Positions 44,777 to 52,622 of a DNA stretch of 64,000 nucleotides are shown here, piece after piece. Location of the stretch: contig JADJWT010000001.1 of the NCBI GenBank assembly GCA_016716225.1, forward strand, positions 1,054,001 to 1,118,000, written 5' to 3'. The position numbers and the translations under genes are program-made. Numbering within the stretch: the first letter of the stretch is position 1; each line of letters begins with the position of its first letter. The DNA is from Ignavibacteriota bacterium (GTDB lineage Bacteria; Bacteroidota; Ignavibacteria; Ignavibacteriales; Melioribacteraceae). A model generated the notes under the pieces. It was not told the origin of the DNA. It saw only the letters and a list, made by a program, of their open reading frames with translations, and made no database searches.

Positions 44777-45373
44777 TTATATCTTTTGAGCCAACAAATC
44801 AACAACAGAAACTTTTCCATTGTGGTAATTTCCTTCAAAAATTTCTTTTTCCACCGAATATAGCTCAACCTCTTTAAGAGATCCAAAATCTGTTTTAATT
44901 ATTTCTTCGGAAAACAACACATCAAAATTTCTTGGTCCGCCGGAATTATGTTTAATTTGATTTTTAGAAAAACCTTCCAGTATTAAAAAGCCCCCGTGTC
45001 TTAAATATTTAATCAAATTTTGATGAATTATTTTTCTTAAATTTTCCGGTGGATGAACAAAAATTAAAGCGATGCAATCAAAATAATTTTCTTCCCAGGT
45101 AAAATCTTCTAATGTGCTAAAAGAATAATTTACTTTAATATTTTTTATTTTGTAAAGTTTTTCAGCTTTTTCAATTGCAATTTTAGAAGAATCAAATGCG
45201 TAAACCTCCCAGCCAAGTTCTGCGGCAAATGCGGAATTTCTTCCTTCACCTTCTGCCGGAAATAATATTTTTCCGGGTTTTAATTCAGTTAAAATTTCTT
45301 TAAGAAATTTATTTGGTTCGGTTCCGTATATATATTCTTCTTTTGAATATCTTTCATCCCAAAAGTTTTGCAT
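44777..45373 (-). CDS. SAM-dependent methyltransferase
   Basis: A 198-aa class I methyltransferase. The N-terminal FWDERYSKEEYIYGTEPN is typical of TehB/thiopurine methyltransferase-like proteins, followed by the SAM-binding ILFPAEGEGRNS, the acidic residue in VYAFDSS, and FDCIALIFVH. The usual GCG of motif I is EGEGR here, as in the TehB-like group. The acceptor is unknown. Plausible role: methylation of a small toxic molecule or metalloid. It stands alone on the minus strand between the HAD and kinase genes. Confidence 0.87.
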   Translation of the reverse strand: MQNFWDERYSKEEYIYGTEPNKFLKEILTELKPGKILFPAEGEGRNSAFAAELGWEVYAFDSSKIAIEKAEKLYKIKNIKVNYSFSTLEDFTWEENYFDCIALIFVHPPENLRKIIHQNLIKYLRHGGFLILEGFSKNQIKHNSGGPRNFDVLFSEEIIKTDFGSLKEVELYSVEKEIFEGNYHNGKVSVVDLLAQKI

Positions 45374-45408
45374 AAAAATTTTCTATTTGTTTTAATTGGT
45401 GGTGAAAA

Positions 45409-47169
45409 CTAAATGTCGGTCTTGTGAAAATCAAGAATAAACGTTGTGCCAGCTCCCTTTTCACTTTGAACAGAAATGTTAATATTATTAATTTCGCAAT
45501 ATTTTTTTACAAGTGATAAACCTAAACCATTTCCTTCATATTTTCGGCTGTATCCGCTTTCTTCTTGACTGAATTTTTCAAATAGATGCGGTAAATATTC
45601 TTTACTAATTCCAATCCCGGTATCAGAAATCTTAACTATAAAATTTCTCTCAAAATCGTCAATGGAAATATTTATTCCGCCAGAATCTGTATATTTTATT
45701 GAATTATCTAGCAAGTTTGAAATAGCTTGGTATATTGTATAAATATCAATTTTGGTTTTGCAGCAATTTTTATTTTTGGGATATGTTAATGTTAGATATA
45801 AATTTTTATTGTGCGCAGCGGGAAAAAATTCATTTGCCGCCGGTTCCAAAACTTTTTCCAAAATATTTAGATTTTCAAAATTGGGTTCATAAGTTCCGGC
45901 TTCAACATCAGAAATATTTAGAATTAAATCTATTGTACGTATTAATCTTTGAGATGATTTTTGAATCGCTTTAAAACTTCCGGAATTGTCTTCACTTACT
46001 TTATCTCCAAACTCCATTTGCAGCAAAGAAGTGTAATTTAAAATTGTATTAATTGGGGTTCGAATTTCGTGTGACATTTGTGCAAGAAAATCTGATTTTA
46101 ATCGATCCGATTTTTCAGCATTTTCCTTGGCAAGTTTTAATTTGTCCGATGCAATTTTCCTTTCTGTAATATCTCGAACACTTGCAAGAAGTAATTTATT
46201 ATTATTTAATTCAATAGCATCTAATCGAACTTCCGTAAAAAATTCTGTTCCATCTAATTTGCAATGCGTCCAATCAAAAATTTGTGAATTTCCCGTTAAA
46301 GCAGAATTTATTTTTAAATGTGCTTTTTCTTCGGATAAAATTCCATCAGGTTGAAACATGGGTGAAAATTTATATGGAGGTTGACCAATAATTTCGTTTC
46401 TTTCGCAACCAAACATTTCTAATGTTCTGGGATTACAATCAATGAATGTGCTTCCATCCATTAAAAATATTGCATCATTTGAGCATTCGAATAATGTTCT
46501 ATAATGTTTTTCACGTTCGGTTAATGCTTTTTCTTTTTGCTCTAAATATGAAAAAGATTTTTCTATTTCTTTGTTTTTTTCCTCTAACTCAAACTGAGTT
46601 TTTTCGCGTATAAATTCAATAAAGTAACTGAGTATAGAAACCGCTAAAAAAGATCCCAAAAATCTAAGTTTAAAGTTTATAGAATATTGATTTATTGTAA
46701 TGTTGAAAAAAAATAAAACACAAACAATTATTATAAATGCAATTATATAAATTCTGCCGACTTTTCTTCCAAGAACAAACATAATTACGGTTGGAAAAAT
46801 ATATGACCACAAAGAAGAAGATAAGTTAACACCGCTGCTGTATATTAAAAAAATTAAAAAGATTCCGAACAAATTAATTATTACATAGCTTAATAATTTT
46901 TCATTGTGATTTTTTAAATAAACCACACGGGCTATGGAAACTATTATTAGAACAGTAAAATCGGTAACTCCCACAAGATAATTGTTTTGTGATATTGCAA
47001 GGAAGCCAAAGAAAAATAAATAAACGGTAGTAGAAATGATGATATAATTTATCATCATTGTTTTTCTTGAAACGTTTATATCTGATTCGGATTTATAACT
47101 CTCATCCCAAAAAAATTTTTGTAATATTGTGAGAAAACTTTTGTTAGTATTCGTTTTCATACTTATCAT
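45409..47169 (-). CDS. Membrane sensor histidine kinase with one PAS domain
   Basis: A 586-aa kinase with six membrane helices in residues about 30-190, a coiled linker (195-220), a single PAS domain (about 225-345, RTLFECSNDAIFLMDG), HisKA with His367 in SHEIRTPIN, and HATPase_c with GNGLGL near the end. The membrane region without a large extracytoplasmic loop suggests it senses membrane state or an intramembrane signal. A second ATG three codons in (47160) is an alternative start. No receiver or regulator is adjacent. Third membrane kinase of this region. Confidence 0.92.
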   Translation of the reverse strand: MISMKTNTNKSFLTILQKFFWDESYKSESDINVSRKTMMINYIIISTTVYLFFFGFLAISQNNYLVGVTDFTVLIIVSIARVVYLKNHNEKLLSYVIINLFGIFLIFLIYSSGVNLSSSLWSYIFPTVIMFVLGRKVGRIYIIAFIIIVCVLFFFNITINQYSINFKLRFLGSFLAVSILSYFIEFIREKTQFELEEKNKEIEKSFSYLEQKEKALTEREKHYRTLFECSNDAIFLMDGSTFIDCNPRTLEMFGCERNEIIGQPPYKFSPMFQPDGILSEEKAHLKINSALTGNSQIFDWTHCKLDGTEFFTEVRLDAIELNNNKLLLASVRDITERKIASDKLKLAKENAEKSDRLKSDFLAQMSHEIRTPINTILNYTSLLQMEFGDKVSEDNSGSFKAIQKSSQRLIRTIDLILNISDVEAGTYEPNFENLNILEKVLEPAANEFFPAAHNKNLYLTLTYPKNKNCCKTKIDIYTIYQAISNLLDNSIKYTDSGGINISIDDFERNFIVKISDTGIGISKEYLPHLFEKFSQEESGYSRKYEGNGLGLSLVKKYCEINNINISVQSEKGAGTTFILDFHKTDI

Positions 47170-47241
47170 TATCGAATAAAAACGAAATCAATTAAAAAAG
47201 CTAAAATTTGTTACTTATAAATTTATGGATGCTGAGAAAAT

Positions 47242-47868
47242 TTATTTTAACTTTGATTCAAAAACTTTCTTAAATTTTTCTACTTTTGGAGTAATCACAA
47301 AACTGCAGTAAGGTTGAGACTTATTTTGTTCGTAATAATCTTGATGATAATTTTCCGCCGGATAAAATTTTGTGAATTTGGTAATTTCCGTAACAATTGG
47401 ATTGTTATAAACTTTTGCAGATTCTAATTTAGATTTATATTCTTCTGCTAATTTCTTTTGTTCATCGTTGTGATAAAAAATTGCTGATCTGTATTGAGTT
47501 CCAACGTCTTCACCTTGTCGGTTTAAAGTTGTTGGATCGTGTGTTTTCCAAAAAACTTCCAACATTTCCTTGAACGAAATAACAGATGGATCAAAAGTAA
47601 TTTGAATAACTTCTGCATGTCCGGTATTTCCGGTGCATACCTCTTTATATGTGGGATTTTCCTGTGTTCCGCCGCTGTAACCAGAAACTGCCGATTCAAC
47701 ACCTTTTAATTTTTCAAAAATTGTTTCTGTACACCAAAAACAGCCGGTTCCAAAAGTTGCAATTTCAGTCTGCATATTTTTTTCTTTCTTAATTTTTTGT
47801 GAAAAAATATTTTCGTTGGTTGATAAAATAATAGTAATAACAATAACTAATAAAGTAATTTTTTTCAT
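47242..47868 (-). CDS. msrA: Exported peptide-methionine (S)-S-oxide reductase
   Basis: A 208-aa MsrA that reduces methionine-S-sulfoxide. The catalytic Cys43 lies in GTGCFWCTE; VGTQYRSAIFY and the FYPAENYHQDYY motif are intact. An N-terminal signal peptide of about 24 residues (ending NIFSQ) indicates export to the periplasm or outside, where it would repair oxidised surface proteins. A recycling cysteine is present at QPYCSF. Internal Met32 (NMQTEIATFG) could give a shorter, cytoplasmic form, but the signal-like sequence supports the long one. Confidence 0.93.
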   Translation of the reverse strand: MKKITLLVIVITIILSTNENIFSQKIKKEKNMQTEIATFGTGCFWCTETIFEKLKGVESAVSGYSGGTQENPTYKEVCTGNTGHAEVIQITFDPSVISFKEMLEVFWKTHDPTTLNRQGEDVGTQYRSAIFYHNDEQKKLAEEYKSKLESAKVYNNPIVTEITKFTKFYPAENYHQDYYEQNKSQPYCSFVITPKVEKFKKVFESKLK

Positions 47869-48122
47869 TGTGTAAAGTTCTTTCTTAAATATTTCTTAAT
47901 GTTCTACATTTTATTTACAAAAAAGTTTTCGAAATTAAATGATTGTGTTAAAATAGGTAAAGAAGCTATAAAAGGAAAAACGGAAAACAAATCTTGGTAT
48001 AAAATTAAGTCAACTAGTTAACAGATAGCAAAATTTTATGATAGGTTCATTTCAAATTTTATAAAATTAAGAATTAAAAAAATCTATTACACCATTATTT
48101 TTTTCGCAAACAAAAAATATGT

Positions 48123-48154
48123 GTTGCAACATTTAATGTTATAACGTATATTTG
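48123..48154 (+). promoter_or_regulatory. Bacteroidota-type promoter with internal palindromic operator
   Basis: GTTG (48123-48126) and TATATTTG (48147-48154), 20 bases apart, match the Bacteroidota -33 TTTG and -7 TAnnTTTG elements, 49 bases upstream of the yceI start. Between them TTGCAACATT, T and AATGTTATAA (48124-48144) form a near-perfect palindrome, 8 of 10 arm positions matching. A MarR regulator is the second gene of the unit, so this is a likely autoregulated operator. The rest of the 334-bp gap shows nothing recognisable. Confidence 0.65.
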
Positions 48155-48202
48155 AATTATAAATAAGACAAATTATCTTAACAAATAAAGAAAGGCAATA
48201 AA

Positions 48203-48787
48203 ATGAAATCATTTAAAATAGCAGCACTTCTTCTTTTAACCGCTGGAATTAATTTTGCTCAAATAAATTGGGGGCTCGATAAATCACATTCTAAAATTGG
48301 TTTTAGCGTAACACACATGATTATTTCTGAAACCGAAGGTCAATTTAATAACTATGACGTAAAAGTCGTTTCAAAAAGTGAAAATAATTTTGAAGATGCA
48401 CAAATTGAATTTTCAGCAGATGTTAACAGCATTGATACAGATAACGAAAAAAGAGATCAACATTTACAGTCTGATGATTTCTTCAATGTTGAAAAATTTC
48501 CAAAAATTAAATTTGTGGGAAAATCTTTCAAAAAAGTTAGTGAAAAAAACTATAAATTAGTCGGTGATTTTACAATGAGAGATGTAACCAAATCAGTTAC
48601 TTTGGATGTTAAATATAATGGAACTGTAAAAGATCCTTGGGGAAACACAAAAGCGGGATTTAAAGTTTCTGGTGTAATTAATAGATTCGATTACGGTTTG
48701 AAGTGGAATGCAGCATTGGAAACCGGCGGACTGGTTGTAAGCGAAGATGTAGAACTGCAAATAAATCTTGAACTTAACAAACAATAA
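48203..48787 (+). CDS. YceI-family periplasmic lipocalin-like protein
   Basis: A 194-aa protein with a signal peptide (residues 1-19, ending NFAQ) and the YceI domain: LDKSHSKIGFSVTHMI near the start, the DQHLQSDDFFNVEKFPKI motif, FTMRDVTKSVTLDV and the C-terminal VSEDVELQINLEL. YceI proteins form an antiparallel beta-barrel that binds isoprenoid-like lipids, and are often induced by base or stress. AAAGAAAGG gives a Shine-Dalgarno. First gene of a probable five-gene operon with a MarR regulator 3 bp downstream. Confidence 0.92.
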   Translation: MKSFKIAALLLLTAGINFAQINWGLDKSHSKIGFSVTHMIISETEGQFNNYDVKVVSKSENNFEDAQIEFSADVNSIDTDNEKRDQHLQSDDFFNVEKFPKIKFVGKSFKKVSEKNYKLVGDFTMRDVTKSVTLDVKYNGTVKDPWGNTKAGFKVSGVINRFDYGLKWNAALETGGLVVSEDVELQINLELNKQ

Positions 48788-48790
48788 TTG

Positions 48791-49240
48791 ATGAAATTAG
48801 AAGAAGAAATTAAGCAAAAAAAGTTTAAGTCAGATTTTCAAAAACTAGCCGTGAATATTATATTTACTCACGGCTGGTTAATGAATTATCAAAAGAAGTT
48901 TTTTGATAAATATGGCATAACCGGAAATCAATTTAATATTTTAAGAATTCTTCGGGGACAACATCCACAACCAGTTTCTGTAAATGTTTTAAGAGACAGA
49001 ATGTTGGATAAAATGTCTGATGCGTCAAGACTTGTTGAAAGACTGCGAATAAAAAAATTATTAAATAGAAATATTTGTAAAAACGATAGACGAAAATCCG
49101 ATATAAACATTACCGAAAAGGGACTTGAGGTGCTAAAAGACTTAGATTCAATAGATGACGAGTTTATAAAATTGTTTAGTAACTTAACCACTAAAGAAGT
49201 TAATACATTAAACGAATTGTTAGATAAAATGCGAGGATAA
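48791..49240 (+). CDS. MarR-family transcriptional regulator
   Basis: A 149-aa winged-helix regulator. The MarR fold is visible: helix ahead of the DNA-binding domain, HTH at about ITGNQFNILRILRG and PVSVNVLRDRML, then the wing with ICKNDRRKSDINITEKG (the NDRR-type wing tip). Such proteins dimerise and respond to small ligands or oxidation; a single Cys near the wing could be redox-active. The ATG at 48791 directly follows a TTG; its overlap with the YceI gene end (3-bp gap) implies co-transcription. It probably controls this operon through the palindrome at 48124-48144. Confidence 0.9.
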   Translation: MKLEEEIKQKKFKSDFQKLAVNIIFTHGWLMNYQKKFFDKYGITGNQFNILRILRGQHPQPVSVNVLRDRMLDKMSDASRLVERLRIKKLLNRNICKNDRRKSDINITEKGLEVLKDLDSIDDEFIKLFSNLTTKEVNTLNELLDKMRG

Positions 49241-49241
49241 A

Positions 49242-49430
49242 TTGGAAAAGACAAAGATTTCGGTTTTACTCAACGGTCCACTTATGATAGAAGGAAGCTT
49301 AATTGTAAAAAATAGTTCTGGCGAAACAATAAAAGAATCAGAAAAGGTTTTTCTTTGTAGATGCGGGCAATCAGCAAACAAACCGTTTTGTGACGGAACA
49401 CATAAAAAAGTTGATTTCAAAGCTGAATAA
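49242..49430 (+). CDS. CDGSH iron-sulfur domain protein
   Basis: A 62-aa protein with the [2Fe-2S] CDGSH ligands Cys39, Cys41, Cys50 and His54 (CRCGQSANKPFCDGTH). It is a single-domain mitoNEET-like protein probably involved in redox sensing or cluster transfer, cytoplasmic. TTG start at 49242 with GAGG five bases upstream. It lies 1 bp after the MarR stop, and its own stop overlaps the next start (TAATG), so it is tightly coupled. Confidence 0.9.
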   Translation: MEKTKISVLLNGPLMIEGSLIVKNSSGETIKESEKVFLCRCGQSANKPFCDGTHKKVDFKAE

Positions 49431-49873
49431 TGAATTTTGAAACTTTTTTTGAGGATTTAATAAATCTAAAACCAGAGACAAAACCTTTGTGGGGAATTAT
49501 GACTCCCCAGCACATGGTTGAACATTTAACTTTGGCTGTAAAATCAAGTAATGGAAAATTTTCAGTTGATAAATGTTTAAATCCTCCAGAAAAATATCCA
49601 ATTTTGAAAAAAATTCTATTAGGCCCAAAACCATTGCCAAAAAATTTTATTAATCCGGTGCTAGGTGAAGGACTACAACCATTAATTTTTAATAGTTTAG
49701 ATTCTGCAAAAGATGAGTTGAAATTACAAATTAAAGAATTTTTCAATTATTTCAAAAATAATCCAAACAACGAACCAATTAATGCAACTTTTGGTCCATT
49801 AAATTTTAATGAATGGCTGGTGTTTCATAAAAAACATTTTACACACCATTTTACACAATTTGGGTTGATGTAA
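49430..49873 (+). CDS. DUF1569 protein (DinB-like fold)
   Basis: A 147-aa protein. DUF1569 features are PLWGIMTPQHMVEHL near residue 20, PLPKNFINP, and the C-terminal HKKHFTHHFTQFGL histidine cluster, which together resemble the metal site of the DinB/YfiT fold. The role is unknown; thiol-dependent detoxification is possible by superfamily analogy. The start overlaps the CDGSH stop by 1 base, and the aldo/keto reductase starts 3 bp after its end. Confidence 0.85.
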   Translation: MNFETFFEDLINLKPETKPLWGIMTPQHMVEHLTLAVKSSNGKFSVDKCLNPPEKYPILKKILLGPKPLPKNFINPVLGEGLQPLIFNSLDSAKDELKLQIKEFFNYFKNNPNNEPINATFGPLNFNEWLVFHKKHFTHHFTQFGLM

Positions 49874-49876
49874 ACC

Positions 49877-50707
49877 ATGGTATACGAAAAAAACAAAACA
49901 ATAGTTTTAAATAACGATGTAATTATGCCCATACTGGGTTTAGGTGTTTGGCAAATGGACGATGCGAGCGAAACAGAAAAGTCTGTAAGTTATGCTTTGG
50001 AAATAGGTTATAGAAGTATTGATACCGCTGCTCTTTATGGCAACGAAAAGGGTGTAGGAACCGCTGTAAATTCTAGTGGAATAAAAAGAGACGAAATCTT
50101 TATTACAACAAAAGTATGGAATTCAAACCAAGGTTATGAAAAAACCCTTAAGGCTTTTTCAGAAAGTTTAAAAAAATTACAAACAGATTATATAGATTTG
50201 TATCTAATTCATTGGCCGGTTACCGGAAAAATTAGTTCAACGTGGAAAGCGCTTGAAAAGCTATATAATGAAAAATGTGTTAAAGCAATTGGGGTAAGCA
50301 ATTTTGCTATTAAACACCTGAAAGAGTTGATGAAAGTTTCTGACATTCACCCAACAATCAATCAAGTTGAATTGCATCCATACTTAACTCAAAACGATCT
50401 ATTGAAATTTTGTAAAGAAAATAAAATATTTGTTGAAGCGTGGGCTCCGATTATGAAAGGAAAAGTAAATGAAATTGATGAAATTATTAAAATTGCACAA
50501 AAACACAAAAAGACCCCGACTCAAATTACATTAAGGTGGAATATTCAAAAGGGAATTGTTACAATTCCAAAGTCTTCGCGCAAGGAAAGAATTTTAGAAA
50601 ATTCGCAAATTTTTGATTTCGAAATATCACCAGAGGAAGTAAATATCATTGATTCTTTGAATAGAAATTACAGAATTGGTCCAAATCCGGAAGAAATTGA
50701 GTTTTAA
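49877..50707 (+). CDS. Aldo/keto reductase
   Basis: A 276-aa NADPH-dependent reductase. Opening LGLGVWQ, SIDTAALYGNE (catalytic Asp and Tyr), Lys in ITTKVWN, His in LIHWPV, and IGVSNFAIKH, with a C-terminal cofactor stretch IPKSSRKERI. Family AKR5-like or 2,5-diketo-D-gluconate-reductase type; it reduces aldehydes or ketones, plausibly reactive carbonyls. It is the last gene of the YceI-MarR-CDGSH-DUF1569 set, which together suggests a response to electrophilic or oxidative stress. Confidence 0.91.
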   Translation: MVYEKNKTIVLNNDVIMPILGLGVWQMDDASETEKSVSYALEIGYRSIDTAALYGNEKGVGTAVNSSGIKRDEIFITTKVWNSNQGYEKTLKAFSESLKKLQTDYIDLYLIHWPVTGKISSTWKALEKLYNEKCVKAIGVSNFAIKHLKELMKVSDIHPTINQVELHPYLTQNDLLKFCKENKIFVEAWAPIMKGKVNEIDEIIKIAQKHKKTPTQITLRWNIQKGIVTIPKSSRKERILENSQIFDFEISPEEVNIIDSLNRNYRIGPNPEEIEF

Positions 50708-50734
50708 TATTCTTTCGAAAAGAAATTAACATTA

Positions 50735-51670
50735 CTAAATTATTGAATTTAATAAACCTCTTTTCCACTCATTTTTGGGGATATCAAAAACCCCAAAACC
50801 AGCTCCAAACTCCCAATAAATATAACTAAAACCGTTTGTTTTCGCCAAATCCGAAACAGTTTTGTTCCACCTAATTCTGGATTCTATATCAGCTTTGTGA
50901 TAAGCACCGAACTCACCTAAGTTAATTGGAAAATTATTTCTATTTCCCCAATTGCTAATAAAATTAAAGTGTTTTTTAATTTTCTGAATTTCTTTGTTGG
51001 TAGCATTCCAAGTTTTGCCTTTGAAAAATTTGCTAAATCTTACCCATTCTGCTTCTTGGTGAGTAAAAACAAAAGGTTTGTAATAATGAAATGTTATAAT
51101 AATATTCTTAAACTCTTTTGGAACTTCTAATTTTCTTAAACCTTCCAGATTATTCCATTTTGCGGGACCTATTAAAAGAATACGGTCTCTGTTTTTATTT
51201 CTAATTACAGGAACAACTTTTTTAATTTGATTATTCCAAATACGTGGTGTTAAGAAATGATGCGGCTCGTTTAGAATTTCAAAAAGTAAATTTTCCGGAT
51301 AATTTTTATAATGTTCACTTATTTGTTTCCAAAGTAAATAAAATTTTTCTTCAAATTTAAATGGATGGAAATACAATTCATTAAAATGATGAATGTTAAT
51401 TATTACAATCAAATTATTTTGTAATGCTTGATTTATTACTTCATCAACCCTTGCAAAAAAATTCTCTTTAATTTCAAATGTTGTTTGATTATAAATGTGT
51501 GCAGACCAACGAATTGGAATTCTTACCGAAGAAAATCCCGCGTCCTTAATAAATTTAAAATATTCTGGCAGAATTTTAACACCCCAATCACCTTCGTTGG
51601 GAGCTTCGAGGGCATTTCCTAAACTTATTCCGCGACTGATTTTTTTATTTATTTCAATGGATTTTTGCAT
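50735..51670 (-). CDS. Glycoside hydrolase family 5 protein without a signal peptide
   Basis: A 311-aa GH5 (cellulase-like) TIM-barrel. Acid/base Glu135 in EILNEPHHF and nucleophile Glu253 in LGEFGAY, with the substrate His in FHYYKPF. It hydrolyses beta-linked glucans or mannans. Unlike most GH5 enzymes, no signal peptide or anchor is seen, so it would act inside the cell or be exported by another route. It is monocistronic, convergent with the aldo/keto reductase gene. The 319-bp gap upstream (51671-51989) has only an AT-rich tract and a short AAAAAGATGGCC stretch resembling the terminator near 31790. Confidence 0.88.
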   Translation of the reverse strand: MQKSIEINKKISRGISLGNALEAPNEGDWGVKILPEYFKFIKDAGFSSVRIPIRWSAHIYNQTTFEIKENFFARVDEVINQALQNNLIVIINIHHFNELYFHPFKFEEKFYLLWKQISEHYKNYPENLLFEILNEPHHFLTPRIWNNQIKKVVPVIRNKNRDRILLIGPAKWNNLEGLRKLEVPKEFKNIIITFHYYKPFVFTHQEAEWVRFSKFFKGKTWNATNKEIQKIKKHFNFISNWGNRNNFPINLGEFGAYHKADIESRIRWNKTVSDLAKTNGFSYIYWEFGAGFGVFDIPKNEWKRGLLNSII

Positions 51671-51989
51671 AGAAATTTTTAATAACTTGTTAAAATTACA
51701 AATTAAGTTTTTGAAACATGTAAAAAACGTAAATTCATTATTTAATTTTGGGATTTTTCGTAATAAACATTTGACAAGATAAAATTTTATTTACCATTCG
51801 AATTCGCTAACCAACCGATGAGAATTCTAAATAATTTATAGTGTGAATTAAAAAGATGGCCTCTTTTATATTAATTATAATTTGGTAAATGCGGAGCAAT
51901 AACAAAAAATTGATTCTGTTGTGAAGACTAATGCGATCTCGACATATCGTTAAGTCCTTTAATAAAAACTTTTAACTATGGATTTTTTA

Positions 51990-52622
51990 TTATTTATGAC
52001 ATCCGCAAGTGCAAGAAAGTTTTTCTGATTTTGATTTTTCTATTGCTTCTTTTCCTTCTTTAAAAGAAAAGTATGCTATTCCAAGTGATCCTAAAATATC
52101 CAAAAATCCAATTTGAAAAATCTCATAAAATGCGCTTGAGAAAAGAAGAATGAATGAAAGATAAAAACATGTTTTTGTACAGTTCGCATCTGCAATTATT
52201 GCATCTGAGTTTAATTCTTTACCGATTTTTAATTTTGCGTTCATCAAAAAATACATTGTGAAAATTGAAATCACTGAAATAACAATTCCTGCAATGGTTG
52301 TTTCCGGTTTGTGCTGATAAACTAAATTTAAAATTGCACCAATTATTAATCCCGCTGATAAAATATAAAATGAATTTCCCGTAATTTTTAAAGCTGTTCG
52401 TTCAAAATTGTCTCTTTGTGTAATTTCACTTTTTTGCATTCGTAAAATCATGTGAAGAATTCCAACGCCGGAAATTACTTCCACAAAACTATCCAAACCA
52501 AATCCAAATAAGGCTAAAGTTTCTTCTTCCGCACCGAAAAACACAGAGATAAATCCTTCGCCAATATTATAAGCTATTGTAAAAAAACTTAAGTGTTTGG
52601 CAGAGTTTATTAATTTGTTCAT
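51990..52622 (-). CDS. Cation-diffusion-facilitator-like membrane protein
   Basis: A 210-aa integral membrane protein with about six helices. A CDF-like membrane core is recognisable from LFGFGLDSFVEVISG (the CDF metal-site region) and the IADANCTKTCFYL segment. It lacks the cytoplasmic CDF domain and ends instead in a cysteine/histidine tail CTCGCHK, a probable metal-binding site. Function: metal export is likely; which metal is unknown. Its start directly abuts the stop of the TolC gene, the last gene of the RND efflux operon, so both systems are probably expressed together. Confidence 0.83.
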   Translation of the reverse strand: MNKLINSAKHLSFFTIAYNIGEGFISVFFGAEEETLALFGFGLDSFVEVISGVGILHMILRMQKSEITQRDNFERTALKITGNSFYILSAGLIIGAILNLVYQHKPETTIAGIVISVISIFTMYFLMNAKLKIGKELNSDAIIADANCTKTCFYLSFILLFSSAFYEIFQIGFLDILGSLGIAYFSFKEGKEAIEKSKSEKLSCTCGCHK

